Assembly (NCBI GenBank): GCA_937885475.1 | Contig: CAKZZR010000094.1 | Location: 1 to 21,101 of the forward strand | Reading direction: 5' to 3' | Source: an uncultured Treponema sp. | GTDB lineage: Bacteria; Spirochaetota; Spirochaetia; Treponematales; Treponemataceae | DNA length: 21,101 nucleotides | In this document: positions 6,554 through 14,615 of the stretch, piece after piece | Numbering within the stretch: position 1 is the first letter of the stretch | Layout of the letters: the number at the start of each line of letters is the position of its first letter | Notes under the pieces: model-generated | Told to the model about the DNA's origin: nothing | The model's input: the letters and a program-made list of their open reading frames with translations, nothing else | Databases searched by the model: none | Position numbers and translations under genes: made by a program

Positions 6554-6638
6554 GGAGGTGTGGTAGAGCGGTAATACAACGGATTGCTAATCCGTCAGTT
6601 CCGAAAGGGCTGGGCAGGTTCAACTCCTGTCGCCTCCG
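6554..6638 (+). tRNA. tRNA-Ser(GCU)
   Basis: Acceptor arms GGAGGTG/CGCCTCC with one G-U pair, G discriminator, anticodon loop TTGCTAA (anticodon GCT), and a long variable arm. It begins 6 bases after the first serine tRNA. No CCA is encoded. The spacer to the next tRNA holds a small AACAGC/GCTGTT hairpin (6647-6662) that may mark processing. Confidence 0.95.
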
Positions 6639-6672
6639 AAATACCCAACAGCTTTAGCTGTTAAATCAAAAT

Positions 6673-6747
6673 GAGATTGTAGCTCAGTTGGATTAGAGCG
6701 CCACCCTGCGGAGGTGGAGGTCGCACGTTCGAATCGTGTCAGTCTCA
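6673..6747 (+). tRNA. tRNA-Arg(GCG)
   Basis: Acceptor arms GAGATTG/CAGTCTC with A discriminator, anticodon stem CCACC/GGTGG with loop CTGCGGA, giving anticodon GCG for CGC/CGU codons. The D-loop GGA (A20) and C35 agree with arginine identity. No CCA is encoded. Most bacteria read these codons with an ACG (inosine) tRNA, so the GCG form is worth noting. Confidence 0.9.
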
Positions 6748-6752
6748 AGCGT

Positions 6753-6783
6753 AAAAAACCAAGCAAAATTGCTTGGTTTTTTT
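6753..6783 (+). terminator. Terminator of the tRNA cluster
   Basis: CCAAGCAA (6759-6766) pairs with TTGCTTGG (6769-6776), flanked by A and T runs, and ends in seven Ts (6777-6783). Confidence 0.85.
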
Positions 6784-6798
6784 ATGACTTTTGCAAGA

Positions 6799-6917
6799 GC
6801 TCTTTGATGAGTCCGGATGCCTTTCAAAGTATACTTCAAAACTCCGCCAGGACGGGAACGTAGCAACGGTATGAAGTTTTTACTTGTGCTTAGGATTATC
6901 CGGGCTCTTCAAAGGGC
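6799..6917 (+). ncRNA. ffs: Signal recognition particle RNA (4.5S, small bacterial type)
   Basis: The universally conserved domain IV is visible at 6843-6869: CCAGG, GGGAA tetraloop region, then TAGCA, flanked by CCG/CGG. The two ends pair into a long helix: GAGTCCGGAT (6809-6818) with ATCCGGGCTC (6898-6907), extended by GCTCTTTGA (6799-6807) with TCAAAGGGC (6909-6917). This gives the single elongated hairpin of about 100 bases or slightly more that is expected of the small SRP RNA, which binds Ffh and directs membrane protein insertion. The outer helix runs straight into a T-rich tract (6918-6928), so it doubles as the terminator. Exact ends of the mature RNA are uncertain. Confidence 0.88.
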
Positions 6918-6988
6918 TTTTTATTTTTAGCGCAACATCACCGTTGCGGGCAACAGCAACCTCAAAAAAAATAAAATTTCCGTACTGA

Positions 6989-7017
6989 TTGCCCTAACCC
7001 TATAAAAGTTGTATTCT
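6989..7017 (+). promoter_or_regulatory. Promoter of the diaminobutyrate aminotransferase gene
   Basis: TTGCCC (6989-6994), an exact 17-base spacer and TATTCT (7012-7017) form a sigma-70-type promoter with an expected start near 7025. Confidence 0.55.
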
Positions 7018-7024
7018 GATGTCT

Positions 7025-7132
7025 CACGGCTTTTAAACTGCGTTGTCAGCAGCCGGGAAAGCGCTGCCCAAAAGGTCAAAGCCTTCTAGGTAGCCACACT
7101 ATGTTAAATCCACTACGTAATGGAGAACGTCG
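7025..7132 (+). promoter_or_regulatory. Structured 5' leader of the aminotransferase gene, possible cis-regulatory RNA
   Basis: The roughly 108-base leader can close with GGCTTT (7028-7033) pairing AAAGCC (7078-7083), enclosing a GCAGC/GCTGC hairpin (7049-7067). A later CCA-TACGTA-TGG stem (around 7110-7124) overlaps the start of the GGAG ribosome binding site (7122-7125). I could not match it to a named riboswitch class. It contains no ORF I can support. Confidence 0.35.
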
Positions 7133-8482
7133 ATGTCAGAAAAAGGCACCAATCAGTATTACATTACCAGACAGGATTCCACAGAATCTAATGCCCGTAG
7201 TTATCCGCGCAAATTTCCATTTGCATTGGTAAAAGCCAAAGGATCATGGGTTGAGGACATTGAAGGAAACAAATATCTGGATTTTTTGTGCGGAGCAGGA
7301 ACTCTTGCACTGGGTCACAATGACGATGAAATAAACAAGGCAATGGTAGAGCTTATCCAAAGCGATTTTCCTCTGCACACCCTTGATTTGACCACTCCGG
7401 TAAAAGACGAATTTGTTCATACAGTAATTTCGCATCTTCCGCAAGAATTGGCAGATAATTGTAAGATTCAGTTCTGCTCGCCAAGTGGAACAGATGCCAC
7501 AGACGCGGCATTAAAACTCTGCAAAACAGCAACAGGTCGCTCAAGCATAATCGCTTTTCAGGGCGGCTTTCATGGAATGGGACACGGCGCTCTTTCTTGC
7601 ACAGGAAACTTAGGTGCCAAGAACCTTGTTAATGGTCTCATGCCAAATGTTCAACACTTCCCATATCCAAACACATACCGAGACTCTTTTGGTCTTACAG
7701 GACAAGCAAGCATCGATGCCTGCTGCACATACTTTGAGCGCACCCTAAAAGACCCAGAAAGCGGAATCACAAAACCTGCCGCAGTTATCCTCGAGGCAAT
7801 CCAAGGCGAAGGCGGAGTGAACCCAGCTCCTGTAAAATTCTTGCAGACGGTTCGCCGCGTTACAAAGGAGCTTGGGATTCCTCTGATTTTGGACGAAATT
7901 CAGTGCGGAATGGGCAGAAGCGGCCGACTTTTTGCCTTTGAATATGCGGACATCGTGCCAGATGTAATCCTTGTTTCCAAGGCAATCGGCGGAAGCCAGC
8001 CACTTAGCATCGTAATCTACAATAAAGATTTGGATAAATGGCAGCCAGGTGCTCACACAGGCACATTCCGCGGAAACCAGCTTGCAATGAAGGCGGGAAC
8101 AATCGTTCTTAAGCGCGTCACTCAGCCAGAATTCTTAAAAGAAGTTATCCGCAAGGGCGAAAAAATCATGGCTCGCATGAATCAGATTAAGTCCAAGGTC
8201 AGCATCATAGGAGATGTCCGCGGAAAGGGACTTATGATTGGCTGTGAATTCGTAAACCCAAAAGAACAAAAAGACTGTGCTGGTCTCTACCCTGCAAACG
8301 GAGATGCCGCCGCAAAGGTTCAGAAGCTCTGCTTTGACAACAAACTCATCATGGAAAAAGGCGGCCGCGGCGGCAGCGTAATGCGTTGTCTCTGCGCCCT
8401 AAATGTAACCGATGACGAAATCGATCACGCAATGGACATTTTTGAAAAAGCTGTTCTTGAAGTTCAGAAGGACTACGAGTAA
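7133..8482 (+). CDS. dat: Diaminobutyrate--2-oxoglutarate aminotransferase (class III, PLP)
   Basis: The 449-residue enzyme belongs to the class III aminotransferases and specifically to the Dat/EctB group (ARSYPRKFPFALVKAKGSWVEDIEGNKYLDFLCGAGTLALGHN near the N-terminus, then AFQGGFHGMGHGALSCTGN). PLP-site features: the GT in SPSGTDAT (119-120), Asp254 in LILDEIQCGMGRSG, Lys283 in LVSKAIGG as the Schiff-base lysine, and TFRGNQLA (311-318). The reaction moves an amino group between glutamate and aspartate semialdehyde, giving 2,4-diaminobutyrate. GGAG lies 7 bases before the ATG. Ectoine genes (ectA/ectC) are absent, but a diaminobutyrate decarboxylase lies 4.7 kb downstream on the same strand. 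This favours the 1,3-diaminopropane pathway over ectoine. It stands alone between its own promoter and a strong terminator. Confidence 0.85.
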   Translation: MSEKGTNQYYITRQDSTESNARSYPRKFPFALVKAKGSWVEDIEGNKYLDFLCGAGTLALGHNDDEINKAMVELIQSDFPLHTLDLTTPVKDEFVHTVISHLPQELADNCKIQFCSPSGTDATDAALKLCKTATGRSSIIAFQGGFHGMGHGALSCTGNLGAKNLVNGLMPNVQHFPYPNTYRDSFGLTGQASIDACCTYFERTLKDPESGITKPAAVILEAIQGEGGVNPAPVKFLQTVRRVTKELGIPLILDEIQCGMGRSGRLFAFEYADIVPDVILVSKAIGGSQPLSIVIYNKDLDKWQPGAHTGTFRGNQLAMKAGTIVLKRVTQPEFLKEVIRKGEKIMARMNQIKSKVSIIGDVRGKGLMIGCEFVNPKEQKDCAGLYPANGDAAAKVQKLCFDNKLIMEKGGRGGSVMRCLCALNVTDDEIDHAMDIFEKAVLEVQKDYE

Positions 8483-8503
8483 GCGGCTTTTCATATAACA
8501 AAA

Positions 8504-8568
8504 AAGGGCAGCACAAGAGGAAGATTCAGAAAGATCAACCACCTCTTATGTTGCCCTTATTTTTTTTT
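8504..8568. terminator. Bidirectional terminator between dat and the SPFH gene
   Basis: AAGGGCA (8504-8510) and AAGAGG (8515-8520) pair with CCTCTT (8542-8547) and TGCCCTT (8552-8558). The stem is followed by a long T-run on the plus strand (8560-8568) and by six Ts on the minus strand. Confidence 0.85.
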
Positions 8569-8594
8569 ATCTTACGACTTTCTAAAGCAGGCTT

Positions 8595-9479
8595 CTATTT
8601 TTTTCCGAGAGCCGTAAGCCCCGCAACAAGTCCTGCGGCACTCTGTATGTCAGAAGGAATTATTATCTTTGTTGCCTGACCGTCAGCGGCCTTCTCAAAT
8701 GCTTCAAGCGCACGAAGACGGATTACAGCATCATCAGGAGCTGCCTCTCGAATCATTTTAAGTCCCTGGGCAGTCGCCTGCTGAACCTCAAGGATTGCCT
8801 CTGCCTCACCCTTTGCCTTCTGCACGGCAGCTTCCTTGGCAGCCTCCGCATTAAGGATGAGCGCCTGCTTTTGCCCTTCTGCCTCAAGAATGGCGGACTG
8901 CTTGTGTCCTTCCGCAATCAGAATCTGCTCGCGGCGCTCACGTTCGGCCCTCATCTGCTTTTCCATTGCCTCGCGGATTGCCTGTGGCGGCTCAATATTC
9001 TTCACCTCAACGCGGGTAACCTTTATTCCCCAGGGGTCAGTCGCCTCATCAAGAATGGAACGCATCTTTGAATTGATTACGTCGCGGCTCGTAAGAGTCT
9101 CGTCAAGCTCAAGCTCGCCGATGATATTTCGCAAGGTTGTAGCAGTAAGGTTCTCAAGCGCATTCATTGGGTTTTCAACGCCATACGTATACAGCTTAGG
9201 GTCCGTTATCTGGCAGTAAACCACGGTGTCAATCTGCATGGTAACGTTATCCTTCGTAATCACAGGCTGAGGCGGAAAGTCCTTCACCTTTTCCTTAAGC
9301 GACATGACGTTCGCAATGCGGTCTATGAACGGAACCTTTACATGAAGCCCCACCTGCCAGGTAGCGCAATACGCGCCAAGCCGCTCAATCACATAAGCCT
9401 TGGACTGAGGAACAATCCTCACGTTCGCAAGTATAAGGACCAGAATCACGAACAGAATGACACCAATTACCCAAACCAT
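8595..9479 (-). CDS. SPFH/stomatin-family membrane protein (QmcA/YbbK type)
   Basis: The 294-residue protein has one N-terminal membrane helix (about 3-20), then an SPFH/band 7 domain (about 20-190: VPQSKAYVIERLGAY, KVPFIDRIANVMSLKEKVKDFPPQPVITKDNVTM, AIREAMEKQMRAERERRE). A coiled-coil stretch rich in Ala and Glu follows (about 170-245, EGHKQSAILEAEGQKQALILNAEAAKEAAVQKAKGEAEAILE), and the end is short and hydrophobic (SAAGLVAGLTALGKK). Such proteins form large ring-like oligomers that organise membrane areas and protect or hold proteases. Its partner NfeD lies 3 bases upstream, the usual pairing. AGGAG 10 bases before the ATG, inside the nfeD end, is the ribosome binding site. It is the third gene of the operon with the GGDEF gene. 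Confidence 0.92.
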   Translation of the reverse strand: MVWVIGVILFVILVLILANVRIVPQSKAYVIERLGAYCATWQVGLHVKVPFIDRIANVMSLKEKVKDFPPQPVITKDNVTMQIDTVVYCQITDPKLYTYGVENPMNALENLTATTLRNIIGELELDETLTSRDVINSKMRSILDEATDPWGIKVTRVEVKNIEPPQAIREAMEKQMRAERERREQILIAEGHKQSAILEAEGQKQALILNAEAAKEAAVQKAKGEAEAILEVQQATAQGLKMIREAAPDDAVIRLRALEAFEKAADGQATKIIIPSDIQSAAGLVAGLTALGKK

Positions 9480-9482
9480 ATT

Positions 9483-9929
9483 TTATTTTCTCCTGACTGA
9501 TAAAGTATTTCCATCTATTGAAGAGACGATGCAAACGGTCTCCGCCTCAATTTCACTCTCATCCGCACTTTTTGCCGTCCATATAACGCCGTTCGTAGCC
9601 TTGACCTCGCCCTTGTCAAATTTAGTAATCTTCTTTGTTACAAGAACTTCCTGACCTTCCATGGAATTGACGTTGGTCTTGTGGCTTCCGAGCCTGAGTT
9701 TTTTTACGGCAAATGGCCGCGTAGTCAGCACCAAGGCAATAGTCAGTGCAAAAAAGATTATTATCTGCCACTTGAACGGAAGCAGCGTGCGCCCTATGAA
9801 TACCATGAGCAGGGCAGAAATGGCACCCCACACCGTAACAAGAGAGAATGTGACAGCCTCAATCACAACGCAAAGAATCATGACCAAAAGCCAGAACCAC
9901 ATAAGATTATTCATTAAGAATTCGTACAT
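9483..9929 (-). CDS. NfeD-family membrane protein (short form)
   Basis: The 148-residue protein has an N-terminal membrane part of about three helices (LMWFWLLVMILCVVIEAVTF; VWGAISALLMVFIG; WQIIIFFALTIALVL). A C-terminal OB-fold of the NfeD type follows (about 85-148: SMEGQEVLVTKKITKFDKGEVKATNGVIWTAKSADESEIEAETVCIVSSIDGNTLSV). It lacks the ClpP-like protease domain of long NfeD proteins, so it is the short form that works with an SPFH partner, which is encoded next. Its ATG follows the GGDEF gene's stop by 3 bases, so it is co-transcribed. An AAGGTGG site lies in the end of the upstream gene. Confidence 0.85.
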   Translation of the reverse strand: MYEFLMNNLMWFWLLVMILCVVIEAVTFSLVTVWGAISALLMVFIGRTLLPFKWQIIIFFALTIALVLTTRPFAVKKLRLGSHKTNVNSMEGQEVLVTKKITKFDKGEVKATNGVIWTAKSADESEIEAETVCIVSSIDGNTLSVRRK

Positions 9930-9932
9930 GCC

Positions 9933-12900
9933 CTATTCCACCTTGCCATCCGCAACATCCTTGATTTCGCTCCAGACAGAGACAATTCCCTTTCCGTGCT
10001 CCTTGGAATAATACAGCGCCTTGTCGGCATATTGAACGACCTTATCCAAATTGTCGCAGTTTTCCACATCCAGATTGGTGCTTACGCCCATGCTGAAGCC
10101 AATGCGTCGGTTTTCAGGCACGGTGATAGTATGGTCGTCCAAAAATTCCATGATGTCTGGAATAAAATATTCGTGCGAAATAAGACAGTCCCTGAGCCGC
10201 TGGAACACGCGCTTTCCTTCTTCGGCGTTGGTGTCAAACATGATGATGACGAATTCGTCGCCGCCGTAGCGCGAGATGAAGTCTATCTTGCGGCAGGTCT
10301 CGCGCAAAAGGTTCGCAAAACTCTTTATGAGAAGGTCTCCAACGTTATGACCAAAGGTGTCGTTGTAGAACTTGAAGTTGTCCATGTCGATAAAGGCAAC
10401 GGCAATCTGTATGACGGTTTCCTTGCGTTGCTGGTAACGGCGTACGCGCTCGCTTTCAAGCGAAATACATTCCTGGAACGCGTGGCGGTTCTTCAGGCGT
10501 GAAAGCTGGTCGGTTGAGCTCATCACCATAAGATGCTCTTCCTGCTTGAATATGACCACCTGCGACTGAATGCTGGAAAGCGCGATGTTGACCGTGTTGA
10601 TGACCTCGACGGTAAGCGGATTCTTCTTTGATGGAATGAGGATGATTCCGAACGTATATTTTGAGTATGAGCAGTTTCCAAAGAACACGTCCACATCCTC
10701 ATTGTACACCAGCTGCGCGTTCTCGCTTTTCTTTGACTGCTTGAACAGCGTTTGCCATGCTTCCTGCGCAAGAGGAAAAGTCTTTTTGTTTGATACTGAC
10801 TCAAAGCACTTGTATTCATTATCCTCATAGGCGGCAAAATAAATGCGCTCGCACATCGTGTATTCAGAAATATCAAGCAGAACGGAACGCACATACTGCT
10901 TTATGCTCATGTTCTTGGTGTTTCCGGTCTTTACCTTGTTGATGAACTGATAATCGTGAATGCGCTTATGAAGCAGAATCAGAAGCTGCTCTTTTTCTGC
11001 CTTGGACTTAAGGTCGATGAGGCTTACGTCAAGCGGGTCAAAGCGTTCTATTCCGTCCAGATACTTCTGAACGGTCATCGTCTCCGGGCTTTCCGTGCCG
11101 CCCCGTAGATAGTAGGAAAAGCCATGCTCCTTGGCAATGCCGGCACCGGTACGTATTGCAAAGCTCGCTTGCTCAGAATAGCCCAGGCGTTCAAGCATGA
11201 CGGCAAATTCGTAGTAGGCAAAGACGATTTTGTGGAACATCTTGCTTTTTATTTCGCTGAATTCCTCAACGCAACGCTTAAAAAGCAGCTCCGCAAATTT
11301 AAATTCGCCGTCCACAACGTGAAGCACCGCCTCTATAAAGTAGATGAACGGCCTGTCTTCGGTGGAAAGCGACTCCATGTTCTGCATGATGTTGGCGTGG
11401 TTCACACGCCCACGGATATAGTCGCCCGCGTCAAAACTTATCATCGTCTTGAACATGAGCATATCGTTTAGCGACGGCAAGAACGAGCTGTTCAGCATCT
11501 CGTCCATCTTGAAGGTGGAAAGGTAATGCGAAATGACATTGAACACGTCGTACGCCTCGGAAAAGTGCCGCGAATAGAACAGGGCGTATCCAACGTTTTT
11601 AAGCGTGTCCGTAATCGTCGCAACATCGCCCACGTCGTACAGCTTGGCGATGATGCCGTTCTCCAAGTCGTAGCCGCGCTTGTACATGGCGCGGCAGTTT
11701 GCGTCGTAGCACAAGCCGTTTCGTATGTTCAGAATAGGACCAATCTCTCCAATTTCTGTGCGGATTTCGTTGCATTTGTCGTACCACTTAAGCGCTTCGT
11801 CCATCTCGCCGTAGTGAGAGCAGATGATTCCCTTCCAATGGCAGGCTGAAGAAACCAGATGCTGATTGTCAATTTTTTGCGCAAGCTCAAGGCTCTTGTC
11901 TATTCCCTCGTCAACAGACTTACGCGTAACCTCGTTGTCAACCAGCTTCCACGGAACAGAAATTGAGATGCTGATGTAATTGTTCACAAAGCCCTGCTTT
12001 TCCAAAAGCTCAAGACACTTCTGATATTTTACGACCGTGTCTCCGGCAGAGCTTGCGCGCGAGATGTTGAAGTCAAGAATTGAGCAGAGCGCAAGGTACA
12101 CGTCGTTGTTCTTTTCGGTGAGTGCTTTTTCGGCGAGCGTGTAATATTTTTGCGCAAGCGAGGCGGACTTTTTGAACGAGAACGCCCAGGTCAGGTGATA
12201 CAGCGCGATTGCGTTGGTCATGTCATTTATCTGCGTGTCAATGATGTCGTTCAGATACAGAATCGCCTCGTCCACAAGCTCGCAGGCAAGCAGGCACCGC
12301 GCCAGCTCAAGGCTCATGTCGCGCTTTTGGTCCTCATAAAAATCAAACTTGCCGAAATTTTCCGAAACCCAAAGCGCAAGCTCCTTAAGCTGCGCGCGCA
12401 TCATAAAAATACGATTGTTGCGCAGGCTGCGGTAAATGGCATCAAATTGCTCGTCGCCAGACAAATCCAAAAGAGTCTTGTACTGCGTCTTGTCCTTGGA
12501 GATGGAAAGCTCCGATGAAATCAAATGCAGATAATTGCGGTCATTTGAAATTTCTTCCTCGAACTTAAAGATTGCCGACGGCTCCATGTCGTTATTGAAG
12601 GAAGAAAAACAGAACACAAAGCGACCGTCCAAATGCACGGACTGAAGATGGCGGATAAGCTCGACGGATTCCGAAGAAAGGCACTGGGCGTTCAGAATGA
12701 GGTAATTTTTTTTGCAGTATTTTTCAAGCAGGGCGATTATGGTGCGGACAAAGCGGTTCTGCTCGTACAAAAGCTCGTTGGCAAGCGGAATGTCAAAGCG
12801 CAAATCGGCAATGCCATTCTTAAAGAACGAAAGGAACGTGTCCTTCTGCACGGAATAGGAAAGTTCGGCAACAACGTCCAAATCAAGCGCAACGTCATCA

Positions 12901-13076
12901 GACTGAAGCACGGTAAGAAACGGCTTATATGGCAAAAAATCCTTTGAGACATCAATGACGCACCAATCTTCCTTTTCAAGCTCGTTGATGATGCTGTCAG
13001 GCACGCGCAAGAAACAGACGGAATCGCTACATGAGGAGATGAATTTTCGGACAATTTCCAATTGCGGTGCCAACAT
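9933..13076 (-). CDS. Large cytoplasmic diguanylate cyclase: ATPase-like/TPR region, GAF-like domain, GGDEF
   Basis: This 1047-residue soluble protein has three parts. Residues about 1-170 look like a degenerate STAND/AAA-type region: LIDAQ-like strands (NYLILNAQCLSS) are present but I see no Walker A. Residues about 220-720 are helical repeats in TPR style (for example HYGEMDEALKWYDKCNEI, VGYALFYSRHFSEAYDVF). Residues about 735-870 look GAF-like (VRSVLLDISEYTMCERIYFAAYEDN). The GGDEF domain begins at STDQLSRLKNRHAF and has FIDMDNFKFYNDTFGH, an intact GGDEF at 938-942, and an RxxD inhibition site (RKID, 929-932) exactly 5 residues before it. It should therefore make c-di-GMP with product feedback. 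No strong Shine-Dalgarno precedes the ATG. It heads an operon with nfeD and SPFH genes. The input ligand is unknown. Confidence 0.9.
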   Translation of the reverse strand: MLAPQLEIVRKFISSCSDSVCFLRVPDSIINELEKEDWCVIDVSKDFLPYKPFLTVLQSDDVALDLDVVAELSYSVQKDTFLSFFKNGIADLRFDIPLANELLYEQNRFVRTIIALLEKYCKKNYLILNAQCLSSESVELIRHLQSVHLDGRFVFCFSSFNNDMEPSAIFKFEEEISNDRNYLHLISSELSISKDKTQYKTLLDLSGDEQFDAIYRSLRNNRIFMMRAQLKELALWVSENFGKFDFYEDQKRDMSLELARCLLACELVDEAILYLNDIIDTQINDMTNAIALYHLTWAFSFKKSASLAQKYYTLAEKALTEKNNDVYLALCSILDFNISRASSAGDTVVKYQKCLELLEKQGFVNNYISISISVPWKLVDNEVTRKSVDEGIDKSLELAQKIDNQHLVSSACHWKGIICSHYGEMDEALKWYDKCNEIRTEIGEIGPILNIRNGLCYDANCRAMYKRGYDLENGIIAKLYDVGDVATITDTLKNVGYALFYSRHFSEAYDVFNVISHYLSTFKMDEMLNSSFLPSLNDMLMFKTMISFDAGDYIRGRVNHANIMQNMESLSTEDRPFIYFIEAVLHVVDGEFKFAELLFKRCVEEFSEIKSKMFHKIVFAYYEFAVMLERLGYSEQASFAIRTGAGIAKEHGFSYYLRGGTESPETMTVQKYLDGIERFDPLDVSLIDLKSKAEKEQLLILLHKRIHDYQFINKVKTGNTKNMSIKQYVRSVLLDISEYTMCERIYFAAYEDNEYKCFESVSNKKTFPLAQEAWQTLFKQSKKSENAQLVYNEDVDVFFGNCSYSKYTFGIILIPSKKNPLTVEVINTVNIALSSIQSQVVIFKQEEHLMVMSSTDQLSRLKNRHAFQECISLESERVRRYQQRKETVIQIAVAFIDMDNFKFYNDTFGHNVGDLLIKSFANLLRETCRKIDFISRYGGDEFVIIMFDTNAEEGKRVFQRLRDCLISHEYFIPDIMEFLDDHTITVPENRRIGFSMGVSTNLDVENCDNLDKVVQYADKALYYSKEHGKGIVSVWSEIKDVADGKVE

Positions 13077-13100
13077 AAGACGGCTTTCATTTTACTACAG

Positions 13101-13136
13101 TTCCCTAAAAAACGAAAGTTTTCTATACTTCAAATC
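13101..13136 (+). promoter_or_regulatory. Promoter of the ddc gene, leaderless configuration
   Basis: TTCCCT (13101-13106), 17 bases, then TATACT (13124-13129), with 7 bases to the ATG at 13137 and no Shine-Dalgarno. The region is shared with the divergent GGDEF gene, whose ATG is 60 bases away. Confidence 0.55.
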
Positions 13137-14615
13137 ATGAAAAATATTTTCCTTACTGACTCAGAAGCCTCAAAGGCTGAATATAAAGCGGCAATCGCCC
13201 AGACTACGGACGCAATCTGCGATGCATTCAATGCGCCAACGGCATATTCCGGTCCAACGCCGCAGGAACTTCAGGCGCAAATCAGGAGCAGTTCCATTCT
13301 GCCAGAAAAAGGCATTGGCTGGGACGAGGTGCTTAACCTTACCAAAGCAAAAATACTACCCAATCTGCTGCGCCCTTCCAGCACGGACTACATGCCGCAT
13401 CTGCACAGCCCCGCAACAATAGAAAGCCTTGCCGCAGAGCAGATAATCAGCGCGTTCAACCAAAGCATGGACAGCTGGGATCAGGCACCCGTTGCCACAG
13501 AAATTGAGGTTGAGGTAATCCGTCATTTGTGCGCGCTGTACGGCTACGACACGGCAAAGGCTGACGGCGTTTTTACAAGCGGCGGCTCCCAGTCAAATCA
13601 GACGGCAATTATTCTGGCACGGGACTGGTTCATAACGAACGTCCTGAACTATGATGTGAAGAAATTCGGGCTTCCGGAAAATTTCAAGAAGCTCCGCATG
13701 TACACAAGCGAAATCAGTCACTTTTCCATGGAAAAATCCGCGCATATTCTTGGCTTGGGCTACCAGAGCGTGGTTAAGGTGCCGGTGGACGCAAACCGCC
13801 GCATGGACTTTGCCGCGTTGGAACGACTGATAAACGCCGACATTGCCGCAGGCAACATTCCGTTTTTGGTTGTGGCAACCGTAGGAACCACGGATTTTGG
13901 CTCCATCGACCCAGTTCAAAAAATCGCGGCGCTGTGCAAGGCTCACAACATGTGGCTTCATGCGGACGCGGCATACGGAAGCGGCGTAATATTGAGCAAA
14001 AAATACGCCGACCGCGTAAAGGACTTGCACCTATGCGACTCTATCACGCTGGACTTTCATAAAATGTTCCTGCTGCCCATCAGCTGCTCGGCGGTAATCA
14101 TAAAGGACGGCACGGACTTTGCCGCACTCACCATTCACGCGGACTACCTTAACCGCGAGGAAGATGAAGAGGACGGCTACACCAACCTTGTAGACAAATC
14201 CTTGCAGACCACGCGCCGCTTTGACGCGCTCAAGGTATGGATGAGCTTTCTTATGCGCGGAAAAGACGGCTGGAGCGACATAATCACCACCAGCATGGAA
14301 AACGCCCAGCACCTGTACGGCATCATTTGCAAGAACCCGCGCTTTGCCGCCATTACAAAGCCGGAGATAAGCTCCGTAGTGTTCCGCTATGTGAGCGCAA
14401 AAAATGACGGAACGGATGCCGCAGCCCTTGCCGACGACGAGACGAACAAAAGGGTGCGCCGCACGCTGCTTCACAAGCACGGAATTGTCATAGGTCAGAC
14501 TGTGGCGGACGGCCGGGTATGCCTTAAGTTCACGCTTCTGAACCCGCTCATGACACATGCAAAGCTTGAGGAGCTTGTGAGCACAATAGAAAAAATCGCC
14601 GAAGAGTCGGACTAG
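13137..14615 (+). CDS. ddc: L-2,4-diaminobutyrate decarboxylase (group II, PLP)
   Basis: From the chosen ATG the enzyme has 492 residues and belongs to the group II PLP decarboxylases. The run FNQSMDSWDQAPVATEIE (about 107-124) and MPHLHSPATIESLAAE are hallmarks of the diaminobutyrate decarboxylase branch as I recall it. The PLP site is visible: SGGSQSNQTA (about 148-157), His195 in SEISHFSMEKSA, Asp277 in LHADAAYG, and Lys309 in LDFHKMFLLPISCSA. It should turn 2,4-diaminobutyrate into 1,3-diaminopropane, the step after Dat. I chose 13137 because a longer reading back to 13062 would run through the promoter and the start of the divergent GGDEF gene. It precedes the HD-GYP gene by about 107 bases. 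A glutamate or aromatic amino acid decarboxylase is a less likely alternative. Confidence 0.78.
   Translation: MKNIFLTDSEASKAEYKAAIAQTTDAICDAFNAPTAYSGPTPQELQAQIRSSSILPEKGIGWDEVLNLTKAKILPNLLRPSSTDYMPHLHSPATIESLAAEQIISAFNQSMDSWDQAPVATEIEVEVIRHLCALYGYDTAKADGVFTSGGSQSNQTAIILARDWFITNVLNYDVKKFGLPENFKKLRMYTSEISHFSMEKSAHILGLGYQSVVKVPVDANRRMDFAALERLINADIAAGNIPFLVVATVGTTDFGSIDPVQKIAALCKAHNMWLHADAAYGSGVILSKKYADRVKDLHLCDSITLDFHKMFLLPISCSAVIIKDGTDFAALTIHADYLNREEDEEDGYTNLVDKSLQTTRRFDALKVWMSFLMRGKDGWSDIITTSMENAQHLYGIICKNPRFAAITKPEISSVVFRYVSAKNDGTDAAALADDETNKRVRRTLLHKHGIVIGQTVADGRVCLKFTLLNPLMTHAKLEELVSTIEKIAEESD

Noticed and set aside
7025..7132. c-di-GMP-I (GEMM) riboswitch before dat
   Set aside because: CAAAGCC and GGTAGCC resemble pieces of GEMM, but the order, the GGCAAACC block and the tetraloop-receptor layout are missing.
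7133..8482. Ectoine synthesis gene ectB
   Set aside because: Dat and EctB are close relatives, but no ectA or ectC is nearby while a diaminobutyrate decarboxylase is, so Dat fits better.
9996..10502. 168-codon open frame on the plus strand
   Set aside because: It is the antisense shadow of the GGDEF domain and shows no protein-family features.
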